Part shown: piece by piece, positions 45,853 to 56,315 of the stretch | How the letters are laid out: every line of letters begins with the position of its first letter | Position numbering within the stretch: position 1 is the first letter of the stretch | Source of the DNA: Macrophomina tecta | Taxonomy: Eukaryota > Ascomycota > Dothideomycetes > Botryosphaeriales > Botryosphaeriaceae | NCBI GenBank assembly: GCA_024180945.1 | Contig: JAKSGN010000036.1 | Location: forward strand, 1,240,001-1,304,000 | DNA: 64,000 bases | Direction of reading: 5' to 3' | Program-made: the position numbers and the translations under genes | Notes under the pieces: generated by a model | Database searches by the model: none | Told to the model about the DNA's origin: nothing | Seen by the model: the letters and a program-made list of their open reading frames with translations, nothing else

Positions 45853-47088
45853 TCACCAGGCTCTCCGTTCGCCCACTCCTCGCCTCCAGGCCTTGAAATC
45901 ACCACTCTCCTCCACAACCTCCTTCCCATCATCTACCATTCCATTCCTCCATCGCCTCGTCCTCCTACCTCTTCTGCCACGCCTGTCACATCCAGATCCA
46001 GGCATATCTTCGCCCAGAATATCACTCGCTGCGTCCAAGAGATCCAGAAACGGCACGTCCACACCCTCCTCCTCACTATCACCCTCTCTCCTCCAGTACG
46101 GTCTCCTGGACCGCGACCGCAATCCTCCAAAGGCATCCGACCTTACCCTCGAAGAAAGTCTAGAGTTTAGCGACGGAGGAGGAGGAGGCGCCGTAAACAG
46201 GGTATCGATATCATCCAAAGAGATGGGCCTCCGGAGGCTCCTTGGAACGCCATGATTGAGGTCGATACCATGAACGTCTGCACAAAGGCCATCAATCAAG
46301 TCAGGTACTTCACCCCTGCAAGTCGGGCAAGTGCAATCCTCTCCAGTACCTGTCCGCGACAACCTCCTCCTCCTGCTGCAATGACGAGAAAGACTTCGCC
46401 ACTGCGGCGACGGTGGCGGTGCTGGCGGAAAAAACAGTGCTGGGGCGAGCGTCAGAGATCTTCCGCGATGGACATGCATTCTCTTTCTCTTCCTTCCTCC
46501 ACCGTCATCCTTGTCAGTGTGGTCGTAACCCATGTGCAAAGGAGGTTCGTAGGCTTCATTCCGATCCCTAGTTCTTCCTCTCCTTGCACCACAACAGGCG
46601 TGATGCCGCCATGGCCGTAAGCATGAGCAGATCCAGTGCCATGGCCAGCGGATACAGTAACAGCGATCATTTGAGGGATCAGGAACCAAGGAATGAACAC
46701 GGCGATGGACCGTTACGAATTGGCGGCTTCCAGATGATTCCACGCCATGGTGACGAGGCTGTTGGTGGATGTCATGGTAATTAGTGGGCTGTGGGCAAGG
46801 GATCATGCGGCGGCGAGTGCGGGCCCAATAGCGGCGATGGGTTCGAGCTGAACCGTGGTGCTGACTACATGCATGAAAGCCCCAATCCGGCATCGGCGAG
46901 CGGTTGCGGCGGTGAAGGGTCACGGGCATGTCGTGAAAGTGGAAGTCCAACCGGGATAATGACCGATCAATGGTGACAGCTCGCTTTCTCCAAAATCGAA
47001 ACGGAGAACGCGCCGTGACAGATGACTCAGAAAAAGTAGAGACGTAAGACGCAAGGAGACACTGAGTGACAGACCTACCAGGCATCAT
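45853..47088 (-). CDS. Uncertain Arg/Pro-rich open reading frame
   Basis: A 411-codon frame open from ATG 47088 to 45853. The 3' half looks coding: a CTCPTC pair of cysteines, then SLRRPISLDDIDTLF and the acidic DVPFLDLLDAASDILGED. In the same strand but another frame, 46452-46700 encodes a hydrophobic start (FIPWFLIPQMIAVTVSAGHG) that could be a membrane segment of the same protein, followed in the main frame by NEAYEPPLHMGYD, a pattern often seen in cytosolic tails. A correct model may therefore join the two by splicing or need a frame change near 46590. The first 120 codons of the long frame are dominated by Arg, His and Cys and may be chance. Family not recognised. Confidence 0.3.
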   Translation of the reverse strand: MMPGRSVTQCLLASYVSTFSESSVTARSPFRFWRKRAVTIDRSLSRLDFHFHDMPVTLHRRNRSPMPDWGFHACSQHHGSARTHRRYWARTRRRMIPCPQPTNYHDIHQQPRHHGVESSGSRQFVTVHRRVHSLVPDPSNDRCYCIRWPWHWICSCLRPWRHHACCGARRGRTRDRNEAYEPPLHMGYDHTDKDDGGGRKRKRMHVHRGRSLTLAPALFFPPAPPPSPQWRSLSRHCSRRRRLSRTGTGEDCTCPTCRGEVPDLIDGLCADVHGIDLNHGVPRSLRRPISLDDIDTLFTAPPPPPSLNSRLSSRVRSDAFGGLRSRSRRPYWRREGDSEEEGVDVPFLDLLDAASDILGEDMPGSGCDRRGRRGRRTRRWRNGMVDDGKEVVEESGDFKAWRRGVGERRAW

Positions 47089-47634
47089 GTCTTCTTCTAG
47101 TTACCGGATCCTATGATGCAAGCGGGTGGAAGCAAACATCAGCGCCAATCCGCACACTGATACCCGTCCGAGTGCTTGCTTGAGAAAAGCCATACGCAAT
47201 TACTTGTCAGTGAAGGAAGTACTGCAGTTCGCGTTTTAAGACCAGGCTCAGGGAGAAAAGGCGGTCTTGCGAGTCAGATTGCGCTTTGAGCAAATCTGTA
47301 GTTAGCCGAAAATGGAAACCTCAACAAGAGATGACCTGGCAATCTCAGAAGCTTTGTCGAACTTTCCGCGGATCAGCGAGGATCTGATTGTGAACGTGCA
47401 GCAGCTCCCTCCAGCTCTACCCCGAAAAACTGGACATATTGATTTTCCCTAGTGCACGGAGCGCACCGCCTTTTCTTGGTCGTATCCACTCCCAACAAAG
47501 GCCTCTCAGCACATTCGGACCGAAAGCGAAGATCAGGAGAAGGCGGGAGGACGGAGAAGAAAGGTATGTATCATTCCGGGGTATAGTTGAAGGATTAAAA
47601 ATGATATAAGCAAGCAAGGCATGAATGACCGCCA
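47089..47634. other. Intergenic region
   Basis: 546 bases between two minus-strand genes. Antisense or short ORFs only. Confidence 0.4.
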
Positions 47635-48865
47635 TCAGCGCGTGACCCGCTCGACGATTCGGAGCGTACTGATGGAAAAGGTTAGCAGCCACGCTACGAG
47701 TGCTAGTAATAGAACAGCTGTCAAGGATTTCTGCTGGTCGCAAACGCTGGCCTCGTAGCATGTCCGGATCTCTTCGTTTTCAGAGCGCAAAGTGTTATCC
47801 ACGCACGCCCAGCTCGAATCTGTCAACGATTGGAATGCCTGAATACGGGGTCAACATACTAGTGAACGGAAGGGATGCAGGGCGTCTTACAATGCTCAGG
47901 TTAGCAGAGTCGAACACAATGAAGAGAAGATCTAGGAAAATAAGACGCATTTTGGACTTTGGATTGCGCAAGCCAAGTGGTTGGGCCGTGTATTCATCAT
48001 ACGTGATGTAGCATAGGTAGACGATAGCAAATACGTCGACGATGATGGCCATGTAGGTGGACGAGCCGGCGTCACAGTCGCTACGGTTGGTGAGGTGGAA
48101 GATACGGCCGGATATGCCAAGAGCTGCAGCCGAGAAGGTGAGGACTGTCAGACGAATTACGAGAGGAATGTATGGGTTCCGCATAAGGGTGCGCTGCAGG
48201 CAATGTCAATGACGTGAAACACTAACCGGACACGGTCACGCAACGGCGGCGTCACACATGCCCAAACTAGAGAAGCGAGAAAACACGCGAAACGTCACGG
48301 GCATGTGGGTCGCAGCTCGGCCCGGGGAAAGTCTCACATGGAACTTGTTTAGGCGGGTTTTCCGCTTGGAATGGCTGAATAGCCAGAAGCCAGGTTGCTT
48401 CTCTGGATCATTCGCCATTGCTTCGTCTGGTTCCCACGGCGAGTCCAAGTCGTTGAAGTTGCTGCGAATCCATTCCGGGGAGGCTACCTCTGAACGGCCG
48501 GCGGATGAGGGCGGATCAGGATACTTGGAGGCAAGGGCAAAAGCGCGCCAGCGTGACGCGGTCTCGACGGGAGAGGTGTTGGGCAGCGGAGGTGCTGCGT
48601 CGCGGACATGGTCGAAGCGGCGTCCCGCGGGGGCACCTGGACGCGGAGAGGGGTGCGAGTTGTGAGTGGCAGGGCGGGCGGTTTGTGGTGTCTTGGGTAG
48701 CAATAGAGGCATCACCTGGGTGTCCAGGCGGAGGTCGTCGGCGGAGTCATTGTGAGCAGAGCGCACCCAGGCTGGTGAGAGTGAGCACGCGAGCGCGAAC
48801 GGTGTTGTGGAGGTGCACGGGGGCTTACGAGGAATCGTTCGGGGTGCGTCATGGTCGGCGGCCAT
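47635..48865 (-). CDS. SRF1: SRF1-type regulator of phospholipase D
   Basis: Model complement(join(47635..47838,47891..48193,48338..48771,48829..48865)), 325 residues; introns 52, 144 and 57 nt. Start MAADHDAPRTIP, spliced to PWVRSAHNDSADD. The long soluble N-terminus ends in SPEWIRSNFNDLDSPWEPD and DPEKQPGFWLFSHSKRK, a signature I associate with fungal Srf1. Then four membrane segments: YIPLVIRLTVLTFSAAALGI, YMAIIVDVFAIVYLCYI, RLIFLDLLFIVFDSANLSI and AVLLLALVAWLLTFSIS. Between segments 3 and 4 a loop has three cysteines (ACVD, RTCYEAS, VCDQQ). In yeast Srf1 is needed for Spo14 phospholipase D activity and resistance to C2-phytoceramide. Divergent from the KHE gene. Confidence 0.87.
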
Positions 48866-49306
48866 AGCTTGGTCTCGTCGACCGGCAGAGTAGAGGATCC
48901 AGGAGCAGAGCGAGCGTCGAGTGAGCGTGGAGTGGTGTTTTCAGACGGCTGTGTGGAGGAAAGGCCTCCAGCTGCCGGCGGGTGAGAAAAGGCCGGCCGT
49001 TGGGGGAGGCTGAGGATCTCCAATTACAGGCTGGCTGGTGGCCGGAGCTGGGAGGATGTTGCCTGTGCAGATCCCTGGCCGGGAGATTGCCTCACATTCG
49101 CATGGGCCATCCATGACGTTAAGCCAGCCGCGACTCGCACACCTACGCCTGAGGCTCCCAGCTGAGCAGGCAAGCGAAAACCCACCCGTCGCGCGCCTCT
49201 CTTCAGCTGGGGAAAAAGGCTGCAACGTCCTGGTGCTCCCCCGCGCGACACCGCATCCCGCCCGCCCGCCTGCCCAACGCCCGCGATCCAACGGCCGCCC
49301 GCCACA
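48866..49306. promoter_or_regulatory. Divergent promoter between SRF1 and the KHE-type gene
   Basis: 441 bases between two start codons. Long overlapping ORFs on both strands reflect GC-rich sequence, not genes. Confidence 0.45.
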
Positions 49307-50280
49307 ATGCGGCTCTTTCTCCTCCCAATTTCCGCCCGCCGCACGCTCATCTACTGCGAGCGCCGCTCCGCCACGACTAGCGAGAAGCCGTCGTTGCTCG
49401 ACAGGGCGACCAACAAGGCCAACCAGACCTGGGCCGATTGGGAGAAGACATCGCCCGGGACGCCGTGGTACAAGGGCGGCTGGAAGAAGACTCTGACCGT
49501 CCAGGGCAACCGCGTCCTGCGCCGGATCCCCTACCAAGAATGGGGGCTGAAGACGATACCCGCGCTGAGCAGCATGCGCAAGCAGGCCGAGCTGGACGGC
49601 CGCGACACCGTTGAGGTCACCTTCCCGGGCCTATTCCTCAAGCAGGAGCGCGTGCCCGGCATCCTGAAGCAGTTGGCGACGGAGCGGCAGTCGCTGCATC
49701 GCAAGCGCCTGTGGTGGAGCTTCATTGGCATGCCGATTTCTGCACCGTTCGCCCTGGTGCCAATGTATGTGGACAATGCGCACTGCGCGCAACGATATGC
49801 CCAGCTGATCCGCCCCCCTACAGAATACCGAACATCCCTTTCTTCTACCTCGTCTTCCGTGCGTACTCCCATTGGAAGGCCTTGTCCGGCTCGAAGCACC
49901 TCGAGTTCCTGCTCAAGAACAACCTGATCAAGCCGAAACCGTCTGAAGAGCTCGATGAAATGTATGCAGCAGGCCTCATCCATCCGTCCAGGCAGCACTC
50001 GCGCGACGCTCCCGCGCCCACGAGGAAACAGACCGAGGAGGTCGCGGAGATTATCGCTCGGCAGACAAATAACGAGACCGAAGACGTGATGGTGCTACAG
50101 AAGTGGAATGGCAAGCTATTGGCTGAGCGGTTCCACCTGCCGGAAATGGAAGTTGAGATCGAGCGCGCCGTTGAGCAAGTGGAGAGTTCCATCAAGGCAA
50201 AAGAAGAGCTGCATGAAGAGAAGAGAGAAATCGAAAAGGCCACAGCGTACCCAGAAGAATTTAAGAAACCCGCGGAATAA
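49307..50280 (+). CDS. Mitochondrial K+/H+ exchange-related protein (KHE family)
   Basis: Model join(49307..49764,49824..50280), 304 residues; the 59-nt intron (GTATGT, CTGAT, CTACAG) joins FALVP to IIPNIPFFYLVFRAYSHW. Start MRLFLLPISARRTLIYCE. Core motifs: RATNKANQTWADWEKT, RRIPYQEWGLKTIPAL, LATERQSLHRKRLWWSFIG, then two adjacent hydrophobic stretches around the splice junction, GSKHLEFLLKNNLIKP, and a charged coiled coil at the C-terminus (IERAVEQVESSIKAKEEL). The yeast relative YDL183C was linked to mitochondrial potassium/proton exchange in the inner membrane; whether these proteins are the carrier itself is not settled. Family assigned from motif memory. Confidence 0.85.
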
Positions 50281-50497
50281 GGTCTGCTGTTCCGGAGTTA
50301 CGGCGTCGGCGCAGGCGCAGGCGAGTATCAAACGCTCTGTACGATTGATGTTGTAAGCAGGAATGTTCTTGTACATATGTACGACTAGTCACGAGTCCAT
50401 GGGCCGCTAAATACCAGGAAATCATATACATTCTATCTTGTCATTAAATCGTTACAGGGGGTTATACATGATACATGAACGTGACGCATAAAAAAGG

Positions 50498-51519
50498 TTA
50501 CATGGCGGTGTAACCGCTATCGACCGGCAACGAGTTACCGGTCATCCAGCTGCTCTCTTCACTGGCCAGGGTGACGGCCATCTTGGCAACGTCTTCCGGA
50601 AGTCTCGACAACGCGATCTGCGCCTCTTCGGTCTCTAGCCAGTTCTCGGGCATGGACAGCTTAGTGTCTGGTTGTAGTCAGTTGGATTTGTTCCGTATCG
50701 ACGATCGAAGGCGATGCTTACAGCCGGGGCAGATGGCGTTCACGTGGACATTGTGGTCGCGGAGCTCGAGAGCAATGTTCTTGGTCAAGTCACTCACCAC
50801 GGAGTGCTTGGAGGGAGAGTCGCCGGCTGGAGCGTTATGTAAGTGATGCGGCCTTTTCATGCGTAGCGAGTTGTTACTTACTTGAGCCAGTCTGGATACC
50901 GGCGATGTTGATGATCCAACCGCGGTCCATACTAGGAAGCTCATCTTGCTTCTTCATCTGAGCAGCGGCATACTTGGCGCAAAGGGAGGTGCTGCGAGCG
51001 TTGACGGCGAATGTCCTGTCCCAAGCCTCCTCGGAGAGCTTGATGCTGCCATCCTCGCCATTCACGCCGGCAGCGTTGATGAAACTGTTGATGAAATGGT
51101 CAGCATACGCGGGTCTGGCAACGTCACCACCACCCAACGATGTGAAGACGTCGACGAAAACGCTTCCGAGGGGAGGATTGCAGGGCGAAAGCGGCCACCT
51201 CATGTGAAGTGGCTTTTGGAAGGAAATGGAAAACTCACATATCGATCCTGCCAAACTGGCTCACCGCCTCTTTGACCAGTCTCTTCACATCGCTGGCCTT
51301 GGTCACATCGGCCTGGACGAAGACAGCCTTGCCGCCAGCGTTGGATATTTGCTCGTGGGTAGGAACTTCAGCCTCCTGGCTGCCTTGTCTCCTCTCATCC
51401 AGGTCTGAGCAAACGACCTGGGCGCCCTCGCGGCAGAAGGCAAAAGCAACGGCCTGGCCGATGCCGGAGGAGGCGCCAGTGACGACGGCGGTCTTGCCAG
51501 CAAGACGAGCGAAAGACAT
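50498..51519 (-). CDS. Short-chain dehydrogenase/reductase lacking the catalytic tyrosine
   Basis: Model complement(join(50498..50667,50722..50826,50882..51084,51239..51519)), 252 residues; introns 54, 55 and 154 nt. N-terminal cofactor motif GKTAVVTGASSGIGQA, then CSDLDER (acidic end of beta2, favouring NAD), QADVT, and NAAG. The C-terminal part has VNAICPGYTKL and the usual end WMTGNSLPVDSGYTAM. At the active site, where SDRs have Y-x-x-x-K, the spliced product reads D-S-P-S-K-H, so the Lys is kept and Tyr is replaced by Asp. The flanking intron (50827-50881) has a perfect GTAAGT donor and only one acceptor, so this does not look like a splice-model artefact. The protein may be inactive, or act through another residue. 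Substrate unknown. Confidence 0.88.
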
Positions 51520-52600
51520 GGTTGTGATGGAGGAGGGGGTGATGGGGTTTTAGGGTTGGTGCTGATCTAGATCCGGTCGAGATTTGCAACGAGTCTTCGA
51601 AGCTCTGCTTCTAAAGATAGGCGGATGGGGGTGGGAGAAAGAAGAAAGGATGTGTGATTGATAGGAGCAGAAGGAGGTGAAGAGGGTAGGTTCGAGTTAG
51701 TCTCACCGCAAGTTGGAGACTTGTACCTGCAGATGTCTGTTGGGGCTAACCACGACGAGTGCAGCAACGTCTCCATTTATACCGGCGGAGGACTGACTCT
51801 TGCCAGGCTTCGTGGGGGTGAGTTGCAAGGGCAGGCGTGAGGATGCACGGCTAGAGCGTTGCGCGCGGCATGCCTCCCGGCGCGCAGCAAGACATCGACA
51901 CGGATGCGGGCTTGGCTCTTCCTCAGGGCCGGTTGGATCCACGATAGCGCTTGCGTCGCAGAGGAAGGACGCAGGGACTGAGGGCGAGTGGGATGGCAGC
52001 TTTCGGACTGACCGGTGGAGTCAGTCCCCACGGGCTTGAGCGTCTAGAACGGCGCTCGCCGCGGAGCCCACTGACACGACGTGTTCGGAGGAAGACGGGA
52101 CCCACTGCCAGCTTGGAGGAGGTGGCACCTGGGTCTGGCGGCGGCATGGCATGAGCAGTGGGGCGGCGAGCACAGCGCGGGCGGTGCATGAAACGGGCCA
52201 CGGGCGTGAGTGGTCAGAGGGGCGGGTGGCTCGTGGCTGACCACGCAACGGCCGGCATGCCGGAACTGATGCAAGATCGACGGCAAATCGGGAGCAAGCG
52301 AGTGCGGGGGACAGCGCAGGGCCCGCGGCCAGCGAAACACCCTCCCGTCGCCCTTCCACCCACTCACCGGCCGCCGCGCGCGCGCTGTTTCAGGAACAGG
52401 CGCCTGCCAGGCGCCCTGCTGCTGCCCTGGAAACTCTCTGGAAGCCCGCTCTGTGCCGTCAGTGGCTGGGGCTGTGCCCCTTATGCTCCGGCGCTTAAGG
52501 CTCCACTGCTCCCACCCTTCCCGCCTGCCGCTCCCGCGTGGCTGCCATCAGGGGAATCATCACCGCAGCAAAGCTTGTCGCTGTGCGCTTCATTCGCTCA
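51520..52600. other. Intergenic region upstream of the SDR gene and Tc1 copy 2
   Basis: 1.1 kb, GC-rich. No family-like ORF; the ORF crossing into the transposon at 52158-52889 is fused chance sequence. Confidence 0.4.
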
Positions 52601-52602
52601 TA

Positions 52603-52632
52603 CCGCACCCGTGCAAAAGTCAGGGCGCACGG
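52603..52632 (+). repeat. Left terminal inverted repeat of Tc1 copy 2
   Basis: Identical to the left repeat of copy 1 and inverted with respect to 53883-53912. Confidence 0.95.
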
Positions 52633-52690
52633 ACGTGCACGAGTCAAAACAACAACGTACCCTCTTCATCCCTTGCCTCATTACACCACC

Positions 52691-53778
52691 ATGCAGCGCA
52701 TCTTTGGACGCGAAATTTCAGGCAATGCTAGGCAAAGGCATCAGCTTTCACATAATCAACGAGTTTCGGTTATTACACAATCGCAAGATGGTAAATCTGG
52801 GCGTCAAATTGCCCGTGAGACTCGCTTCTCAGAACACGCAATTAGGAGCTGCATCAACCACTACAATACGACTGGCCAGATTGATCTAACACCTCGTACT
52901 GGCCGTCCCCCAAAGTCAGCCTTCGCACGGAGCGCCAGATTATTCGTTTTGTTAACCGGTTCCCAAAACTTAAGCACAGCCAGGTGATTAAGCAACTCCA
53001 GTTATCTATCCATAAAGATACGCTCAGGCGTATTCTACGCAAGAACCATATTACCAAATGGCGTGCAAAGAATCGGCCTTGGATCTCTCAAGCGAATGCC
53101 CGCATTCGGTACCAATATGCAAAGAAATACCGGTATAAGAGCTGGAGATGGTGGATGAGGGTTACGTTCGGTAATGAGTGCTCAGTTGAGCAGGGCTCTG
53201 GCCACGCACCAAGCTGGGTTTTCCGTACGCCTGGCCAGCAAAAGTGGGACCAAAGCCGGCTTAATACACGGCCACTTGGCAAGAAGGCAAGATGTATGGT
53301 ATGGGGTGGCTTTTCAGGCCAGCTAGGGGTGTCTGATTTACACGTTATAGAGCGTGATTTGGACTCTCCTAGGCAAGGCTATACTGCCAAATCCTATATC
53401 AAAGTACTGGAGGAATAGGTACCAAGAAACTACGACTATAGTATATACTGGTTACAAGATGGTGCTGGTATTTATCGGGCGAACCGGGTGAAGAAATGGC
53501 TGCGTGATCACCAAATTAGGTGCATTACTCACCCCCTATATTCGCCTGATCTAAACCTCCAGGAATACCTTTGGTGGCCACTAAAGATGAAGCTTCAAGA
53601 GATTGCGCCATTTATTGAGCTTGAGAAGAATCCTGAGCGCGTGGAGGCGTTACTAGCTGAGTGGTTACCTAGGGCATACGCATTGGTGGAAAAACCAAGC
53701 CTTAAAGCGCTTTGTAAAAGTATGCCACAACGGCTTGTAGATGTTATTCAAGCTGGTGGCTATCAAACTCGCTGGTAG
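52691..53778 (+). pseudogene. Broken Tc1-family transposase
   Basis: Matches the intact gene at 8846-9934. Breaks: one C missing from the run at 52907-52911 (five instead of six), shifting the frame after TGRPP; a G-to-A change at 53173 that turns the first catalytic Asp into Asn (GDE to GNE); and a C-to-T change at 53416 that turns Gln243 into a TAG stop. Other changes at 52754, 53421, 53440, 53445, 53473, 53537 and 53553 are all G-to-A after T or C-to-T before A. Confidence 0.95.
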
Positions 53779-53882
53779 CCTAGCTTTATAAAGAATCAAC
53801 TCTTACTGCATTTGAGCAACTCCTTGTTGAATAATACGACTCCAAAGTATTGGTGTTGGTGGCAGGATAATTAGCGTCTTGG

Positions 53883-53912
53883 CCGTGCGCCCTGACTTTT
53901 GCACGGGTGCGG
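53883..53912 (-). repeat. Right terminal inverted repeat of Tc1 copy 2
   Basis: Perfect inverted match to 52603-52632, followed by TA. Confidence 0.95.
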
Positions 53913-54053
53913 TAGCAGCCGCCAGTTAAACCCTCAATTAAGTCATACCAAGCCCCGGTGCCCGCCGCCTCACTCGCTCGCCACTGCCCGGTTTTACCTC
54001 CGCCCCGCCATCTTTTTAATTCGCGCGCGCCTTAGCTGACAACATCAGCGTCA

Positions 54054-55059
54054 TCAAACGTCAATGCCGTCGACAGTCACGCCCTTGTTCCACTCATACT
54101 GCATGACGCGCGCGACTTCAATAGCCGATTCGTGCGAGACCATGGCCCCGACGAGGTACAGGCTGGCGTCCAAGCCCGTCGTGATGCCGCCGCTCGTGAT
54201 GACGCGCAGGCCTCCCAGCCTCATGCTCGCCCGGCGCACGATGCTCTCACGGCGCCGGCCTTCCTTCCACGCGTTGCTGCCCTTGCGCGCGATGCTCTTG
54301 CGCCGCCCGTCCGGGCGCTTCTTCAGGATGAAGGGGTTCTCATCCTCGTTCTCGCCCAGCTCGAAGCGCGCGTTGTTGACCACGTAGCGCTCCTCCATCA
54401 CGTTGGTCTGCTCGTAGTCGCCCTCCTGCGCCGCCTTCTGGCAGAGGATTTCCATCTTAGTGTAGTAGTCCGGGTGCGTCGTGGCAGACAGCCCCTGGAG
54501 CACGCCCGCCTTCGCCAGCAGCAGCGAACCCGTGCAGACCGACATGAGCGTGCGCTCCTTGCTCGGATCTGTCTTCTGCAGCTCCGCAAAGGCCTTGACG
54601 AGCTTCATCGGCTCGTCGCCCTTCTCAAGGACCGGGTCGGTGTTGCCGCCCGGCACGATCAGCACGTCGAAGTCGCTGAGGTCTTCATGCGCATCTTCGA
54701 AGTCCATGTGCGCGCGGAAGGAGGCACCCTGGGCCGAGACGGTGTGCTCTGAGGCAGAGACGAACTTGATGTTGAAGGCCTTGCCGGCTGCATAAGGCAA
54801 AGTTCCGTCAGCAGCGGTGCACGAAACGCGGGGAGCAAGACCAGGTAGGGCAAAAACACGTGATCCGATGTTCCCCGGTGTCCGCAAAGACAAGCAACTG
54901 CATAAGCTTTCACTTACCAGGGTCGCTAGCATTGTGCCTTGCCGTGTGGAGGACCTCGACGGGGCCGGCAACATCGAGCGTGTCGAAACCAGGATGGAGG
55001 GCGAAGAGCACCTGGATCGGGGGCGTCGGTCCATCGCTGGTTTCGGCAACCGCACTCAT
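54054..55059 (-). CDS. DJ-1/PfpI (class I glutamine amidotransferase-like) protein
   Basis: Model complement(join(54054..54787,54918..55059)), 291 residues; the 130-nt intron joins NASDP to AGKAFNIKFV. Start MSAVAETSDGPTPPIQVLFA, then HPGFDTLDVAGPVEVL, typical of the family's first strand and helix. VLIVPGGN marks the oxyanion loop; the nucleophile elbow is SVCTGSLLLAKAGVL (Cys in VCTGS); TTHPDYY and ITSGGITTGLDASLYLV complete the core. Between these last two, at about residues 190-240, an inserted arm rich in Lys and Arg contains three R-R-x-S sequences (RRKS, RRES, RRAS). DJ-1/PfpI members include chaperones, glyoxalases and isocyanide hydratases; the exact one cannot be told. The last motif is shared with isonitrile-hydratase-like and AraC-type regulators. 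Confidence 0.88.
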
Positions 55060-56315
55060 CTTGACTGTTCACGGCTGGTACGCTTGTAGGGATAGTTCAA
55101 TGGATGAATTTTGGAGGCTCTGGGGGCTCTTCTTGCGAACAAGGGCGAGGGAACAGCGAAGACGAGGAAGGAAACAGGAGTCCGAGAGTAGGGAATGTGC
55201 GGGGTTTTGTGGCAGGTCAGCACAGCTTTCCTCAGGTGAGCTGGTTTCGCAGGCGTCGTCTGCCGCAATGCATGCTACCCCGCCTTCTGTGCTACTAGCG
55301 CCCGCCTCCCCCACACGCGCTAGCTGCTGATCTGCGTCACTTGCCGGCCCATACCAATGGTCAAGTCTTCATTTTGTACGTTCTGCTACGATTCAGATTC
55401 CCACAGCAGCAAACGAATCATCCAGCCCGTAAGTAATGATTTGATATGACAGCAAGAGCTTGGCGCAATTACTCTATATCGTCCCCACCAGCTGAAAGGC
55501 GCACCTCAGATTGTGGCTGCAACTGGCGCGCATAACGACACTAGCGTCTACCAACCAGCTGGTCCCTAGACATGTTAGACTGCAAGTAATCACATAGCAC
55601 CATCTTTTTCGGGTCCTATCCGCCCAACTCCGCGTTCAGCCACTGGACCCTTCACTCAACTCTTAGCCTCCTGGACAGCAATGAGCTCCTCATTGCCTCC
55701 TTAGGCCCAATGAGGGAGAAGCGTGCGGGAGAGGGATGTGGGGATTTTGCCGGGCCAACCTATATATTGAAAGATGAATTTGCTCTGAATGCATGACCTT
55801 TACAAGGCTAAATAGCGGGTTTCATCATTTAGAGTGACAGACAAGGCTGGAATATCCGGGTAATACCTCTTACCACATTTGAATTAATTCGATTTAGGGT
55901 TCCTGCCATGTGGAGTCGTGTGAAAAATTGCACATTGTCGTTCATTAAGGCGTAATGGTTCGAAGGTATTCATGTTGCATTCAGCAAGCGCTTCTTGCCT
56001 GTCCAGAGCATAGTTATCTCCGCGAAATCAAACCAGAGTATATAAAAGTCCCTTCGCCTAAGTTAAAAATAAAAACAAACCGTTAACGCAGCTCAAGAAG
56101 AGCCGCGCTACGATGAGGTCCGGACTGCAAAGTGAAACCTGCCCCAAGCTGTACCGCACATGGAAAATACAAACTAACCTCGAAACCCACGTAAACTTCG
56201 CACATAGAACCTCTCCCGCCCTCCCTGTCCCACCCGCCCGTCCACCAACTTTCGATGAACACTTCCACCTCTGACATCATCAACCTTAGCCGGTGACTCG
56301 GTACCTTCCATCATT
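55060..56315. other. Intergenic region, AT-rich in part
   Basis: 1.26 kb. The part from about 55740 to 56090 is clearly more AT-rich than its surroundings. No gene recognised. Confidence 0.45.

Larger units (their letters stand above)
52601..53914 (+). mobile_element. Tc1/mariner-type DNA transposon, copy 2, disabled
   Basis: Element 52603-53912 (1310 bp) with the same perfect 30-bp inverted repeats and TA target duplication (52601-52602, 53913-53914) as copy 1, about 44 kb away and in the same orientation. By eye it differs from copy 1 by ten substitutions and one deleted C. Nine of the ten substitutions are CpA-to-TpA on one strand or the other. Intact ends mean a transposase made elsewhere could still act on it. 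It lies 139 bp past the stop codon of the DJ-1 gene. Confidence 0.95.

Noticed and set aside
54132..54752. 206-codon plus-strand ORF
   Set aside because: Antisense to the DJ-1/PfpI gene; Arg/Val/His-rich composition with no motif.
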